Below the pieces are notes generated by a model. That model worked only from the letters and a program-made list of their open reading frames with translations. It did no database searches and was not told where the DNA came from. From NCBI RefSeq assembly GCF_023898315.1, contig NC_064615.1, positions 6,024,501 through 6,088,500 of the forward strand: 64,000 nt of DNA. The letters are read 5' to 3'. The position numbers were made by a program, and so were the translations under genes. The stretch's first letter is position 1; the number at the start of each line of letters is the position of its first letter. This document shows, piece by piece, positions 10,339-21,960 of this stretch. Source of the DNA: Schistocerca nitens (lineage: Eukaryota > Arthropoda > Insecta > Orthoptera > Acrididae).

Positions 10339-12420
10339 CTAGATCAGAGCGCGGATGTAGTAAATATAGGCTTAGAATAAGGATTTTTTCTAAAGTCTTG
10401 TTTGTTGTGTATGTACTGATCTTAGTGATAGAATGTCTCGTTTATATGTGCCTATATTTTGTGTTTTATTAATAATAATGATACCTCGCATCTCGGTGTT
10501 AAAAAAGTGAAGTGCACTAGATTATTTTGTAAAAACACATGATTAAAGAATGGAATACAAGTATTTCTGGGCATACCCCTAGAAAAAGATAGCTTAGGAA
10601 CTCTGTAAATTACAGAAAAGTTCCCGTAATTGTATCTCCGTCATTGGAGAACATATTTAAGGTGGCCAGTCCCGTAGGTCGTTACAAGGACGCACCGACG
10701 CATCTCGTATGCCCCTGAATACTTAAGAGGTGGACAGCTATGCGCATTTGCGTGAATTAGCGCACCCAGTGTATGTTAAAATGAACCGGATGTAATCATC
10801 TACAGAGCGAACAGCAGCATTGATACGCCAGAAATACTTGTTGATACCAAGATAGTGTAACAACTGCGAGCGTGAGCAGTGAGCTATATTTGTGTTGTGC
10901 CATTATGACATTGCTAATGCGAAACATGTTCACAGGCCTTATAAAACCATTCGTGACAAAAGGAGAAAACGCGAAGAAAATAGAGAAGAAGTGTCGCAAT
11001 AGAACACGATAAAGGACGCTATCCAAACTTCCAACCAAAATCTTGGTAAGACTGATACATGTCTAAATTTGTTGTGTTTTATACATGTTCTCAGGCACAA
11101 TAAGAGGGACGTCTGCCACATAGGGAACTCAGAAGAAAAAACAAGATTAGAGATAAAAAGAAGTAAATAGTAAATATGTAGTCGGGTTGGCCAACACCGT
11201 GTTAGTCGTAGAAATTGGTAGTTAGAAATGGTGATGGGATCCTGTCCAGACAATCTTGATTCCCTATCCCTTGATTGCGTGTGTGTATGAACGACAGTGA
11301 AGGAAGTTGTCTTGTACATTTTTATTTTTATGTATAAAAAAAGTTCTGTTACATTTCTATTTTAATTGATCCTGAAGTTGATTTACAAACAAGTAAAATT
11401 ATTCCTATTGTAATGAAACCAGTTCACTGTCTTTAAAAAAAAGTATGGTACTGATGGTTAAACATGAGCACTTTCCATGTACTAAAATTAGTTGTCTTAG
11501 TGTGTTAAGGTGGCGTAACTGAGCAAGAGGCAGTTGAAGCTACGACACCTGGCACACCACACACGAGCTGACAAGGAACGAGGACGACAGCAATGAGGGG
11601 AGCACACAGCTGACGATGGTGATGGCATGCAGACCACGCCCTGAATCGACGGGGACGGTGGTCAACTCAGCAGCCGAGGAGAGGTGACATCCAGCACCTC
11701 TGTGTACGACAAAGAGGTCGGTCCTGGTCTCTGTACACAGAGCGGATCGGGGACAGCAATGAAGAGGTCCAAGAAGGTTTCTATGTTTGTTGCTCGCCAC
11801 GTCAGGTGGAGCGACAGCCCAGCTGACCTTTTGTGCCTAATGACACCAACTTTTAGGGCCTGAGCAAAAAAATAGGCTCTTGTCTTATCACGGTCCCTCC
11901 CTTGCCCTAAAACGTCTACAGAAGGAGCAATGACCTGTGGCTGAGCCGCGAGAGGTCACCGATCATAGATGCACCGATGGGGTCTTGTGCCTGTCGGACA
12001 AGATGTCAACAACGAGCTCTTAGGTGAGAGTCATCCTGCCTCAAGAAGATGCGGGCGCCTGTGGCACCATCTCCGTAATCGACGTTGCTCTCTTCTCAGC
12101 CGTGAGCCATCCCTCAACTTGCTAGTCAGAACTAATGTCACTTCAGTTCCTGCAAGAAACTTGTGCCGTGTGTGTGAGTGTGGATTCAAATGAATAACAT
12201 GCGCCTCAACGAACGTACTTATTTGTTCTGTTTATGGATTATGTTATAGAAGGTTATGCTTTTATAAATGTGCCATTTGTTAAAACGTCATATATTTGTC
12301 ATGCCACGTCTGTTTGTGTTAGAATAAGATTTCATACTTATACCTTCTTACAAATACACAACAGTGGTTGCTCAATACGCAATGATTCTTGTCATTTTGC
12401 TTGTTTTATATATATATATA
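10339..12420 (+). other. LTR element interior without recognisable pol
   Basis: This is where pol would be expected. I looked in all frames for a protease DSG/DTG, a reverse transcriptase YxDD and an integrase HHCC/DDE pattern and found none. Open frames are short and on both strands. The DNA ends in a TA-rich run at 12406-12420, where the Tc1-like element inserted. Confidence 0.55.
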
Positions 12421-13842
12421 CACTCCTGGAAATTGAAATAAGAACACCGTGAATTCATTGTCCCAGGAAGGGGAAACTTTATTGACACATTCCTGGGGTC
12501 AGATACATCACATGATCACACTGACAGAACCACAGGCACATAGACACAGGCAACAGAGCATGCACAATGTCGGCACTAGTACAGTGTATATCCACCTTTC
12601 GCAACAATGCAGGCTGTTATTCTCCCATGGAGACGATCGTAGAGATGCTGGATGTAGTCCTGTGGAACGGCTTGCCATGCCATTTCCACCTGGCGCCTCA
12701 GTTGGACCAGCGTTCGTGCTGGACGTGCAGACCGCGTGAGACGACGCTTCATCCAGTCCCAAACATGCTCAATGGGGGGACAGATCCGGAGATCTTGCTG
12801 GCCAGGGTAGTTGACTTACACCTTCTAGAGCACGTTGGGTGGCACGGGATACATGCGGACGTGCATTGTCCTGTTGGAACAGCAAGTTCCCTTGCCGGTC
12901 TAGGAATGGTAGAACGATGGGTTCGATGACGGTTTGGATGTACCGTGCACTATTCAGTGTCCCCTCGACGATCACCAGTGGTGTACGGCCAGTGTAGGAG
13001 ATCGCTCCCCACACCATGATGCCGGGTGTTGGCCCTGTGTGCCTCGGTCGTATGCAGTCCTGATTGTGGCGCTCACCTGCACGGCGCCAAACACGCATAC
13101 GACCATCATTGGCACCAAGGCAGAAGCGACTCTCATCGCTGAAGACGACACGTCTCCATTCGTCCCTCCATTCACGCCTGTCGCGACACCACTGGAGGCG
13201 GGCTGCACGATGTTGGGGCGTGAGCGGAAGACGGCCTAACGGTGTGCGGGACCGTAGCCCAGCTTCATGGAGACGGTTGCGAATGGTCCTCGCCGATACC
13301 CCAGGACCAACAGTGTCCCTAATTTGCTGGGAAGTGGCGGTACGGTCCCCTATGGCACTGCGTAGGATCCTACGGTCTTGGCGTGCATCCGTGCGTCACT
13401 GCGGTCCGGTCCCAGGTCGACGGGCACGTGCACCTTCCGCCGACTACTGGCGACAACATCGATGTACTGTGGAGACCTACGCCCCACGTGTTGAGCAATT
13501 CGGCGGTACGTCCACCCGGCCTCCCGCATGCCCACTATACGCCCTCGCTCAAAGTCCGTCAACTGCACATACGGTTCACGTCCACGCTGTCGCGGCATGC
13601 TACCAGTGTTAAAGACTGCGATGGAGCTCCGTATGCCACGGCAAACTGGCTGACACTGACGGCGGCGGTGCACAAATGCTGCGCAGCTAGCGCCATTCGA
13701 CGGCCAACACCGCGGTTCCTGGTGTGTCCGCTGTGCCGTGCGTGTGATCATTGCTTGTACAGCCCTCTCGCAGTGTCCGGAGCAAGTATGGTGGGTTTGT
13801 CACACCGGTGTCAATGTGTTCTTTTTTCCATTTCCAGGAGTG
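12421..13842 (-). mobile_element. Tc1-like transposon, copy 1
   Basis: It is a 1422-bp element with terminal inverted repeats beginning CACTCCTGGAAAT at both ends, inserted at TA in a TA-rich stretch of the LTR element. It is nearly the same as copy 2 at 22331-23753. The transposase is on the minus strand. Confidence 0.92.
12576..13598 (-). pseudogene. Tc1-like transposase, three lesions
   Basis: This would be a 340-residue cut-and-paste transposase. The start at 13598 (MPRQRGREPYVQLT) gives the usual N-terminal helix-turn-helix region including GWTYRRIAQHVGR, which is intact here. After that, a one-base deletion near 13488 shifts the frame, a CGA-to-TGA change near 13398 adds a stop, and one extra G near 12775 shifts the frame just before the third catalytic residue. 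The catalytic blocks VFSDESRF and QQDNARPH are present. Copy 2 has none of these three lesions but has two others near its N-terminus. Confidence 0.88.
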
Positions 13843-14515
13843 TATATATAACGTTCATGTGTGTACACAATCCAGACAGTGGACTGGGCCAGACCTTGTT
13901 GAATTGTGTAGAGATGACACTTCCACCATGCACAATATAAACGTCCAGAGACAGTGAGACAAAAAAAAAACCTTTATTTAGAAAATGTCAAACGGGCGTT
14001 CACATATAATTGAATGAGAACAACCACTATCAACTTCACAAAATGTTAGACAAATATTGTTCATGTATGTTTTTACTAATTTAAGTAGAGTAGGGATGGA
14101 TAACTGAGAGTGAATGGACCTTAAGTTATAATTGCGGATCTTGCCATTCAAATGACAAGCACAGAGGTGCTTAAACATGTGTATTTGCCCTTTGCGACGT
14201 GTGTCCTTGTAATATAATTGTAGTTTTCTTTTGAGTACTCTGACCAATAATTGTCTCAGGAATCAGCAGAGATTAAAGTAAAATTAGACTGAATAATGAC
14301 CATGTCATTAACAGTAAATCCAGTCACTGAAGGCAGGTACCCTAGGAATGAGTGGGAGTTTGCATCTGAGTGGAGGCAGTGGTAATCAATCGCCCGTAAC
14401 TAACCACGCGAATGGATTAAAATAACAGTTATGGAGATATTAATTTTGTACCACAGGTGGTAACACCATAGGCGTCATCACCTATAATACAAAATTGATT
14501 TGAAGAGAGAGGCTA
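13843..14515 (+). other. 3' end of LTR element interior
   Basis: No coding sequence is recognised. It contains an A-run near 13962 and ends in the polypurine tract described separately. Confidence 0.5.
14502..14512 (+). promoter_or_regulatory. Putative polypurine tract
   Basis: GAAGAGAGAGG lies three bases before the 3' LTR, the usual place for the plus-strand primer of reverse transcription. Confidence 0.65.
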
Positions 14516-15909
14516 TGTAAGATGGCAAGAACTATGCCCCTTACATGAAGTCATTAAAGACCACCTACCTCACGTTGAGCGAACTGTAGGGCTGAACAAA
14601 AATGACTGACAAGGCACAATCCATCTTGTAGAGGGTGTAGTATGAATGTATTGGAATAATTAATGTCGGGTGATGGTTTTAAAGTAATTCACACGACATG
14701 ACCACTTTTTGGAAACGTGTCGATTTACTGGAGGCTAGTTTAGCCCAGGGAAGTACTCAGAATTGACCATGGCCGCCGGGGGAGCGGCTAAGGGAAGCGA
14801 CAATAGGCAGCTTATGGCGGCTCAAGCTCTGAGAAAGTGGTAACAGTGCGCGGCCTCCAGCTGCCTTAAGATGAGTGACAGTGAGTGGGTGGTTGACCCC
14901 GACTCCATGCTGGTGTACCGGGAAACAGATGGAGAACTTGTACGCTTGTTGATAAATGTCCGTCGTCCTGTTTTCTGTGAAACATGTGAGAAAGCCACGC
15001 AAAGCTACGGTGGAGCGGTCAACAGAGGTCAAAATATGCGTATTCATGACTATAGCAACTTCACACTGAATTCACGGTCCGCAGAGTCTGAAGCAAATCA
15101 GGTGAAGAGCGACAGTATGAAATACGCCGGCCTCCGATGGGAACGTAGGACCAAGGAATTTGAAGTACTCTCCTGGGAGTCAGAATTCCGGAAAACGTGG
15201 TGTTTGTGCAGACGCTAACCTTGATGGGTGGCCTGGGAGGAGCAAAATAGTTTTGGTTCAGCTATGTACTGAGCAAGATAGCTAGGAGTGAATAGATGAG
15301 CGCGGCCCTGCAGCACCACGAGGTCGGCCGACGTCCACACAACGACGCCGCTCCGCCACGCCGAATTCGGTGATATTGCGCCCGCTCCGGCCACTGATTA
15401 ATTTGTTGGACCACGTCGGCAAAGTTTCCACGAGTTTCATGGGCCGTATATTGTAGAATTCTTCTCGCACTTCGCATTATGCTTGGGTCAGTCGATAGGA
15501 ATTACTTTTGAGTTATCGCGCTTTACTCCACGGAAACGCAATTTATTACCACTGCTTGTTAGGAGAGTCATGTAATGTGATGATTGAAGGTCGTGAGTTA
15601 AAATAAATTTGTGATAGTCGACTGCACCTATTTTCAATCAAGTAGTTGAAATCCCAAGTCACTTTCTTAATTAATTTTATGTTCAACATTTACATCTGGT
15701 GTTCAATAGCTGCATATAACATCAATGTGCACCCCTTTTTAATTAAAAGGGATCAATTCTGAATCAATTAATGTCAACACTGCCACCGCAGTTCAATCAG
15801 GAGTCACAGGGCCTTATTACTTTCTTTGCGTTATCCGATGTTGCGGCCGTTTTGCACTCTCTGTTGATCTGTTAGCCAAAACCAGGTAAGTGACGGGTGG
15901 GGTGTTACA
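14516..15909 (+). repeat. 3' LTR
   Basis: It starts TGTAAGATGG and ends GTTACA, followed by the CAAT duplication at 15910-15913. It lacks the 297-bp block that the 5' LTR has at 6872-7167. Confidence 0.92.
14871..15218 (+). CDS. Open 115-codon frame inside the 3' LTR
   Basis: This is the counterpart of the frame at 6493-6840: same start, same stop, no indels, and 11 amino-acid differences by my count (for example Q14L, E21G, S47G, W107R). The cysteine pair and the C-terminal CLCRR are kept. Function unknown; see the 5' copy. Confidence 0.45.
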   Translation: MSDSEWVVDPDSMLVYRETDGELVRLLINVRRPVFCETCEKATQSYGGAVNRGQNMRIHDYSNFTLNSRSAESEANQVKSDSMKYAGLRWERRTKEFEVLSWESEFRKTWCLCRR

Positions 15910-16380
15910 CAATGTTCAGCTTCACTATGCAACTGGTAAGTCGCTCACGTTTGAAGAAATGAGAAAAACAGGGAAGTCGACATGAAATGTTCCATACAAA
16001 TCTGATATGTGACGAAATCGAACGATGGACCCATTGGACACCTTTTACTGTGCCAGTTACACCCAATTACCATTGTTAGCAAAGTGGTTATCGCCAAGCG
16101 TGATCGTGTTTCGTTTACCTTTCAATTCTTGCATTAAGTGATTTAAGCGGGCTCCTAGGTTGTTGATGTACAGAATATCTAATAATTAATCAGTACTTAA
16201 ACATACAGTTCTAAAACAGGCAGTACATTTACAATGTGCAGCCAATGATTATATAGGCCAGTACGTCGATAGTTTCTCTGTCCATACATCGTTACTTTTC
16301 TCTATATATAGAGGGACGAAGATGATACTATTAGATATCGATATATCGGATTCCCGATATTTTTAAAAATATCAGCAGTG
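15910..16380. mobile_element. TATCGATA-rich DNA element copy A, right half
   Basis: It continues the element interrupted at 6138. It aligns with copy B read in reverse: shared blocks include GTTATCGCCAA and CAGAATATCTAATAAT. It ends with an ATCGATATATCGG cluster (16334-16352) and GCAGTG at 16380, next to a SINE. Confidence 0.65.
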
Positions 16381-16387
16381 CTATGTC

Positions 16388-16592
16388 AGCCGGCCGGAGT
16401 GGCCGAGCGGTTCTAGGCGCTACAGTCTGGAACCGCGCTACCGCTACCGTCGCAGGTTCGAATCCTGCCTCGGGCATGGATGTGTGTGATGTCCTTAGGT
16501 TAGTTAGGTTTAAGTAGTTCTAAGTTCTAGGGGACTGATGACCTCAGTAGTTAAGTCCCATAGTGCTCAGAGCCATTTGAACCATTTTGAAC
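16388..16592 (+). mobile_element. tRNA-derived SINE, family 1, full length
   Basis: The head has a box A-like GTGGCCGAGCGG and a box B GGTTCGAATCC, as in RNA polymerase III promoters. The tail runs from GATGTCCTTAGGTTAG to AGTGCTCAGAGCCATTTGAA. Perfect 12-bp duplications CAGTGCTATGTC flank it at 16376-16387 and 16593-16604. This is the best-preserved copy in the window and serves as the reference for the others. Confidence 0.95.
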
Positions 16593-16604
16593 CAGTGCTA
16601 TGTC

Positions 16605-17518
16605 CACACTAGTTCATTCTCTATCTGCTCGAAATAATTTTCAGTGGAGACACACAAAACCACGTCACGTAAATCCCCATTCCTTCCATTAGTGTTAACG
16701 ATGACACACTCTGCTAGCCTATTGAAGTCTCTCCCTCTTGCAAGACTGAAAATGTGTCCGCAACCCTTCTGAGGCAAGTGGTATACAAAAACGTTCGATG
16801 TGAATGACTGATATTTCTTTGATGTTTACGTTCAACCAGATTACTTCACATTTAGAGCCGGTAGTGACTTCACTAAATAGTATCGAGTTCTTTACTAAAA
16901 TAAACACGCTGCTGTAAATATGTAGCAACTTCTAGTGCCAAATGTCATCCGTACAGCTCAATTGAATATGTAACTGTGGAGTCATCACCTAGTATTTAGA
17001 CATAATTTTCGACTGTTATTTGTTTGTTAACAAGTGCACAAACAGTCTGTGGAAACACCACGAAAATTATGGAAGATTTAGGCAATAGCTACTCTCAATT
17101 TCTCTCTTACTGCAACAGTCTGATACCGCTATGCATGCGACAGCATGTGTAGGCCTACCTAATGTTTTCCAAAAAGCAGTGACAAAAACAGGATTTCCCG
17201 ATGCTGATGCGTCGAGTTCTGTTGGTGATAAAAAGTTTCGTTCAAGCATTTTGGATAGCCCTTGGACTACGGAGCATCTTTATACCCAACAGAAGGATCG
17301 TCTTAGCGTCACTATCCTGCGGTACATGGTCAAAGTACGAATATTACACACTTCCTCCTGCTTAGGCAAATGAAGCAGATCGGTTAGTTCTTTTTGAATT
17401 TGATGTGGTCTACGGTGGGCGTGGTGAGACTCACGGGTACATCTTAGTTCCCGGACGGTTCGTCGGAAAATAGCACAAAAAGGGTTTCTTTACTATGTTT
17501 TCGCCTTCATCAGCAGAC
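16605..17518. other. Nothing recognised
   Basis: Only short frames, with no motif I know. Confidence 0.4.
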
Positions 17519-17830
17519 CAAAACCCAGTCGAGGATTAAGACGGCTACCCACAGCAAATGGCTGAAATATTTTGCGAAGTATTCGTAAGATCACTATAGC
17601 GAGGAACTTTTGTCTTCGTTTCAAAAACCTGAATCTGTTTTCGAGAAACACCTCAAAAATTTGATTGTAGGGTTCCAAAATCCAGCCTCGGAAACCGAGA
17701 CGGCCCTGCGCAGCACATGGTTGTAATTTTTACGATGTTTTCCAAAGATTCCGATTTCGGAACTTTTGAAACGTTTCTTCGTATCTTTATACATTTCCGT
17801 GATACACAGGTTGAGAATTACCCTACTTGC
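17519..17830. repeat. Diverged tandem duplication, period about 155 bp
   Basis: Two segments starting CCAAAACCCAG (17519) and CCAAAATCCAG (17674) share the order GACGGC, CAGCA.ATGG, AATATTTT-like, GGAACTTTTG. I do not recognise the family. Confidence 0.5.
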
Positions 17831-17837
17831 GCACGTC

Positions 17838-18055
17838 AAATAAAACTAAACTAAACTCCGCCCGAGCAGGTCATGAAGGCCCATCGGTACCGACCGGTCG
17901 CCGTGTCATCCTCAGCTCACAGGCGTTACTGGATGCGTATACGGAGGGGCACGTGGTCAGCACACCGCTCTCCCGGCCATATGTCCGTTTGCGAGACCGG
18001 AACCGCTACTTCTCAATCAAGTAGCTCCTCAGTTTGCCTCACCAGGGCTGACTGT
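17838..18055 (-). mobile_element. SINE family 4 (TTTAG tail)
   Basis: On the minus strand it runs from CAGGGCT and GAGGCAAACTGAGGAGC to GGATGACACGGCG and a tail of repeated TTTAG (seen here as AAACTAAACTAAACT). A second copy in the plus direction is at 33364-33582. No duplication was found. Confidence 0.75.
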
Positions 18056-18489
18056 ACACGTAAAATATAAACGTAAAATCCGGTGTGAGGCAGAAACGTA
18101 GGTTATAAATTGATGTGGCACGGAAAATGACGCTCTGAAGTGCCTCCGTTACCATATGGTAACCTCCTGTTGTAGTAGTGGAGCACATGCAAAAGATTTT
18201 TTCAATAAAATCCGGTCTTAAGTGTGCAATTAGTTCTGCATTATTTCAGTTTCACATAAGTAAACTATCTAAACTTTACTGTCTAATACATTTTTTTCCA
18301 TCAATTACATGCCTTGCAGCAGCAAGGAGAAGAAGGGAACCAGCGGAAAAATGCTACTATTGGAGCACAAAAAATGCATATGTGTTCCTGTTTGTTTAAA
18401 AAACTGACTGAAAAGTGGAGGACTAGCTGCCTCGTTGTACCTTCCTCAGCACCTATAAAATTCATCTCATAAATTTTGGCATGTGATCA
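18056..18489. other. Nothing recognised
   Basis: No coding frame or repeat I can name. Confidence 0.35.
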
Positions 18490-18960
18490 TATTCGCGCCT
18501 TTTCATGCTGATAGAGAAGACAGTGGCAGTGGCAAAGAGACGAAAAAGTAATAAATACTGGAAGGCAGTAGACAGTGATTGTATTATACGTAGAGTGAAG
18601 GAGAGAGTGTGAGAGAAAGACAGGGATATAGTGGCAGTGGAACATAGTTGACAGCGACAGAATATTAGTAGGAAAAAAGTGAAGAGGATAGCGCCAGAGA
18701 GGAGGAATAAAGAGAAAGTGGAAGTAGGTGAGAGCCAGTGATAATGAGAGACAGAGTATATGACAAAGAGAACGAGGAAGAGAGGGATAGTGACAGTGAG
18801 AAGAGGCAGAAGCAGTAGGAAGGAAGCAATGACATATTAGCAGTAAAAGAGAGCAAGAGGGAAACTGAAAGCGAGAGGAGACTGTAGTACTAGGAGAGAG
18901 CGAAGGGGACTGTGGTTGTGACACAGAAGAAGATGAAGACAGACACAAAGAGAAAATTAC
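18490..18960 (+). repeat. Long purine-rich tract (degenerate GA/GT)
   Basis: The plus strand is overwhelmingly purine, with recurring GACAGTG, GAGAGAG and GGAAGAG words. The opposite strand therefore reads as a long open frame of Ser, Leu and His, which I treat as a composition artefact. Confidence 0.75.
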
Positions 18961-20435
18961 AATGAGTTGGGTTGAAGAAGTATGTGAGAAGGAGCAACTG
19001 GGAGTGGATGGTTATGTGCGACTTACTGCGACGGACTTGTGAATGAGTGAGTAACAGTTACGGGAGCTTGTGAGAGTTTGAAGTGAGTTGCATGTTAATA
19101 TGATCGCATGCTGAAGAATTTAGGAATATTTTTAAAGGTGATCAGGAAGGTAGAATGAGGCAGCTGGTACCCCACTTTTCAGTCAGAGTCTTTTAAACAA
19201 AGAAGAAAATATTTGCATTTTTGGTGCTTCAATGGTCGCATTTTTCCATTGATGCCGTAGTTATTCTAGTTATAACAGTACCTTCTGAAGAACGTATATT
19301 TGTTACACGCTAACACTCATATGACTGAGAAAAATTGCGGCAGCGGCTGTTCCTAACTCTCTCTGGAATATATATACCTTCCAAACACTAACAGTTGCAA
19401 TTAAGGAAATTCCACCCGTAGATACGTAAAACAGGATGCGTGGAACGACGCACTGCTTACAGGAACGAACCATGTATTGAGTGGACCCTAACTCCTCTAG
19501 ATGCGCGTGCACATATGGGGAATTAATGTATAGGACGGCACGATATGGGGAATTAATGTATAGGACGGCACGTAGTTTTCTGGCGTGAAGGCTGCAATCC
19601 GAGTCTTAAGGAAAAAAAAATGTATAATCGATTCGTCAGAAGGAAAAACAGAGCTGTGACGTCTGCGCTGCAGTGACGTCTTTCAAGTATTTAATTCAAG
19701 TGCATTCGGAGTTACAACTGTATGTAAGCGATGGTCTACAAAACAGTATGAATAAACAGAAGCTGCTATTATCTGAGTTCCAAGATAATCCCGTTAATCC
19801 TGGATAATTATAGCTTGTTCTCTGAAGAAAATGTTCCAAGAAACATCGTAAGTGGCAGAGGAATGCATATTTATTCGCAGTTACTGCTCGGAAGCGAAAG
19901 AAGGTAATTCTTGGAAGACTTACTTCATGGCGGAAGTGTAATGTCACACGAGGTGTGATGTAGACGGCTTCTGTAACAGCCTGACTCAAAATGAGCTCTT
20001 GCTATGCGGAGACTGCCGGCTTGGAATTTCAAGGACGCATTCAGTCATAAGGAAATCCGTCTGTTATGGACTATTTCATTTGAGTTCCGCACTGTACACG
20101 TACAAAGCGGCCGCAGTTGTTTGAATTATACTTATGGCCATGTGAATAATTATTTACAATTCTCAGGATTTTTTCCAGCATTAGTTCATTCAATTAACAT
20201 TGTTTTCTATCGTCTTACAACGTTGCACTAGTTTTTTTCTTGTTTTCTCCGAAGGTGGGATACTAAAATCATGTTTAGAAATGTATTTCTCTTTCGAATT
20301 TAATGACCTTCAATCATCATTTCTTTCCTATAATTTCTCATTTATTGCAGCCAAGTACAGACGAAAGATGTTTTCGTCTCCGAGATATTCGGAAACTGTT
20401 CTGAGTAAGAAATTTTTGTTCTTCCATAGAAGATT
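18961..20435. other. No gene; contains a 30-bp tandem duplication
   Basis: No gene or element recognised apart from the exact duplication at 19513-19572. Confidence 0.4.
19513..19572. repeat. Perfect 30-bp tandem duplication
   Basis: Units 19513-19542 and 19543-19572 are the same, starting ATATGGGGAATTAATG. Confidence 0.95.
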
Positions 20436-20630
20436 GGTTCAAATGGCTCTGAGCACTATGGGACTTAACAACTGAGGTCATCAGTCCCCTAGAACTTAGA
20501 ACTACTTAAACCTAGCTAACCTAAGGACATCACACACATCAATGTCCGAGGCAGGATTCGAACATGCGACAGTAGCGGTCGCGCGGTTCTAGACTGGAAC
20601 GCCTAGAACCGCTCGGCCACTCCGGCCGGC
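20436..20630 (-). mobile_element. SINE family 1
   Basis: It is the reverse complement of the 16388 SINE. The tail starts at 20436 (TTCAAATGGCTCTGAGC) and the head ends GGCCGGC at 20630. Box B and box A are both visible. No clear duplication. Confidence 0.92.
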
Positions 20631-21089
20631 CTGGGTGCAAAATTGGTAACGGGAACAAGTTGTGCTGAATCGTCATTTTCCTTGTCTGAACAAATACAGA
20701 CACATGTAGTGAGCTTGTTGAAATGGAACGGCAAGATGTAAATCTTTATTTTTAGTAGTGTTTTCCCTTAAAGCCAAAATTTTAGGTTTAGCTGTTAATG
20801 GTTTTGGGTTGTATCCGTTACATAATCATCACAAAACATTTTTCGAAGAAAATTTCCTTATCCATCACGAACTACGAATGCATTGAATTAAGCATACAAA
20901 CACGAGGAAATAACAACACAAAATGGAAGTATCACATAGTCTCACTCGAATGTGATGTAATTCATATGAGATGTGAGCCTAACAGTTATTATGTGATAAA
21001 TACACCGATGACAACTAAAGCTGCTACACCAGGAAGAACAGCAAACAACGAAATTTTACTTATTGTGAATAATACAGTCTAGTACATCA
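20631..21089. other. Nothing recognised
   Basis: There is an open frame of 94 codons at 20798-21082 (+) with no motif I know. I do not call it a gene. Confidence 0.35.
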
Positions 21090-21950
21090 ACTGACGGTCT
21101 ACAGGGTGCAATATTTAGTGCACAGAGCTACCACCTGTGGCAGAAACAATACCCCCACCCCGACCGAACGTTCAGTCAAACTGAGCTTCGATGAGAGATG
21201 TTGGTACGTCATTCCATGCTTCTTCAATTCTATCAGTCAGTCGCAGTAGTGGCAAACGATGACGTGATAGTCTCTCAGCAACTCATGAAGAAATGTTTTC
21301 AGTGGATAGGACATCTGGAAAACGGGCTGGACATTGTAACAGTTGAACACCCTCCTTACCGAGGTAGTAGAGGGCAACACGGGTAACATGCAATGTCCCG
21401 CTGTCTTAGTCAAAGATTAACGGCTACGTGAACCAAAAGTTATGGCACTGTTTTCTTAATAGAATCCCATGTTATCGCACCTTGTGGTAGGATAGTATGA
21501 AGATGACGAACGGAAGCTAGCAACGTTCGTTATAGTAGGAGCCGCGACACGCGAATATGGCCGTCGTCATGCTGTATTCGCCCCAGGGAGACGTGGAGCC
21601 TTTCTCTGCCTCGTGATGACTGGGTGTTGTGTGACGTCGTTAGGTTAGTTAGGTTTAAGTAGTTCTAAGTTCTAGGGGACTGGTGACCATAGATGTTAAG
21701 TCCCATAGTGCTCAGAGCCATTTTGAACCATTTTTGAGACGTGGAGCCACTCCCGTGCCCCGTGTCGTCCCTGACTGCACCACTGGCGACGCCTCTGTTT
21801 TGCTGTCGCGTCAAGTCGCGCCACAGCAATGGTCGCCTTCCTGACAGTCTGTGTTGCTACACAGAAGTCACAGCAGAGTCCATGTGGAAACATGTCTTGT
21901 TGCGAAGGCTGGCTGTTCCATCCTACACAAACAATGTCTGTCTTATTGGG
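21090..21950 (-). pseudogene. Tc1-like transposon remnant, minus strand
   Basis: The stretch resembles a decayed Tc1-like element read backwards: CATTCCATGCTTCTTCAA at about 21212 and the AGGACATCTGGAAAAC segment correspond to the region before the third catalytic block. The 3' side (21740-21900) gives a broken N-terminal part. A family 2 SINE splits it at 21601-21735, with a 13-bp duplication. Assignment is by resemblance only. Confidence 0.4.
21601..21735 (+). mobile_element. SINE family 2, 5'-truncated
   Basis: It starts TTTCTCTGCCTCGTGATG, a family 2 body, then joins the same tail as family 1 (TTAGGTTAGTTAGG to CAGAGCC). Perfect 13-bp duplications GAGACGTGGAGCC flank it at 21588-21600 and 21736-21748. 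Confidence 0.9.
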
Positions 21951-21960
21951 AGCTAAATGG

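Larger units (their letters stand above)
6139..15909 (+). mobile_element. LTR retrotransposon (Ty3/gypsy-like), gag only, with nested Tc1
   Basis: Two long direct repeats, both starting TGTAAGATGG, enclose a 6.7-kb interior. The outer ends are TG and CA, flanked by CAAT duplications. A putative primer site follows the 5' LTR, and a purine tract precedes the 3' LTR. The interior has a frameshifted gag at 8282-10338, about 2 kb with no recognised coding sequence, a nested Tc1-like element (12421-13842) and a short 3' leader. I find no protease, reverse transcriptase, RNase H or integrase, so this is a pol-less and presumably non-autonomous element. The LTRs differ at about 6% of sites in the segment I counted, so it is not recent. 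Confidence 0.9.

Noticed and set aside
13064..13612. Plus-strand frames across the Tc1 copies (for example 182 codons)
   Set aside because: They are antisense shadows of the transposase, with Arg/Pro-rich content and no motif.
16388..16475. A true tRNA gene
   Set aside because: Box A and box B are present, but the fold is extended and the same sequence recurs about ten times with target duplications, so it is a SINE head.
17490..17520. A second hammerhead on the minus strand (CTGATGA followed by GAAAAC)
   Set aside because: Only four bases separate the two core blocks, too few for stem II, and no stem I partner was found.
18487..18948. 153-residue Ser/Leu/His-rich frame
   Set aside because: It is the pyrimidine strand of a purine-rich tract, with no motif and no start context.
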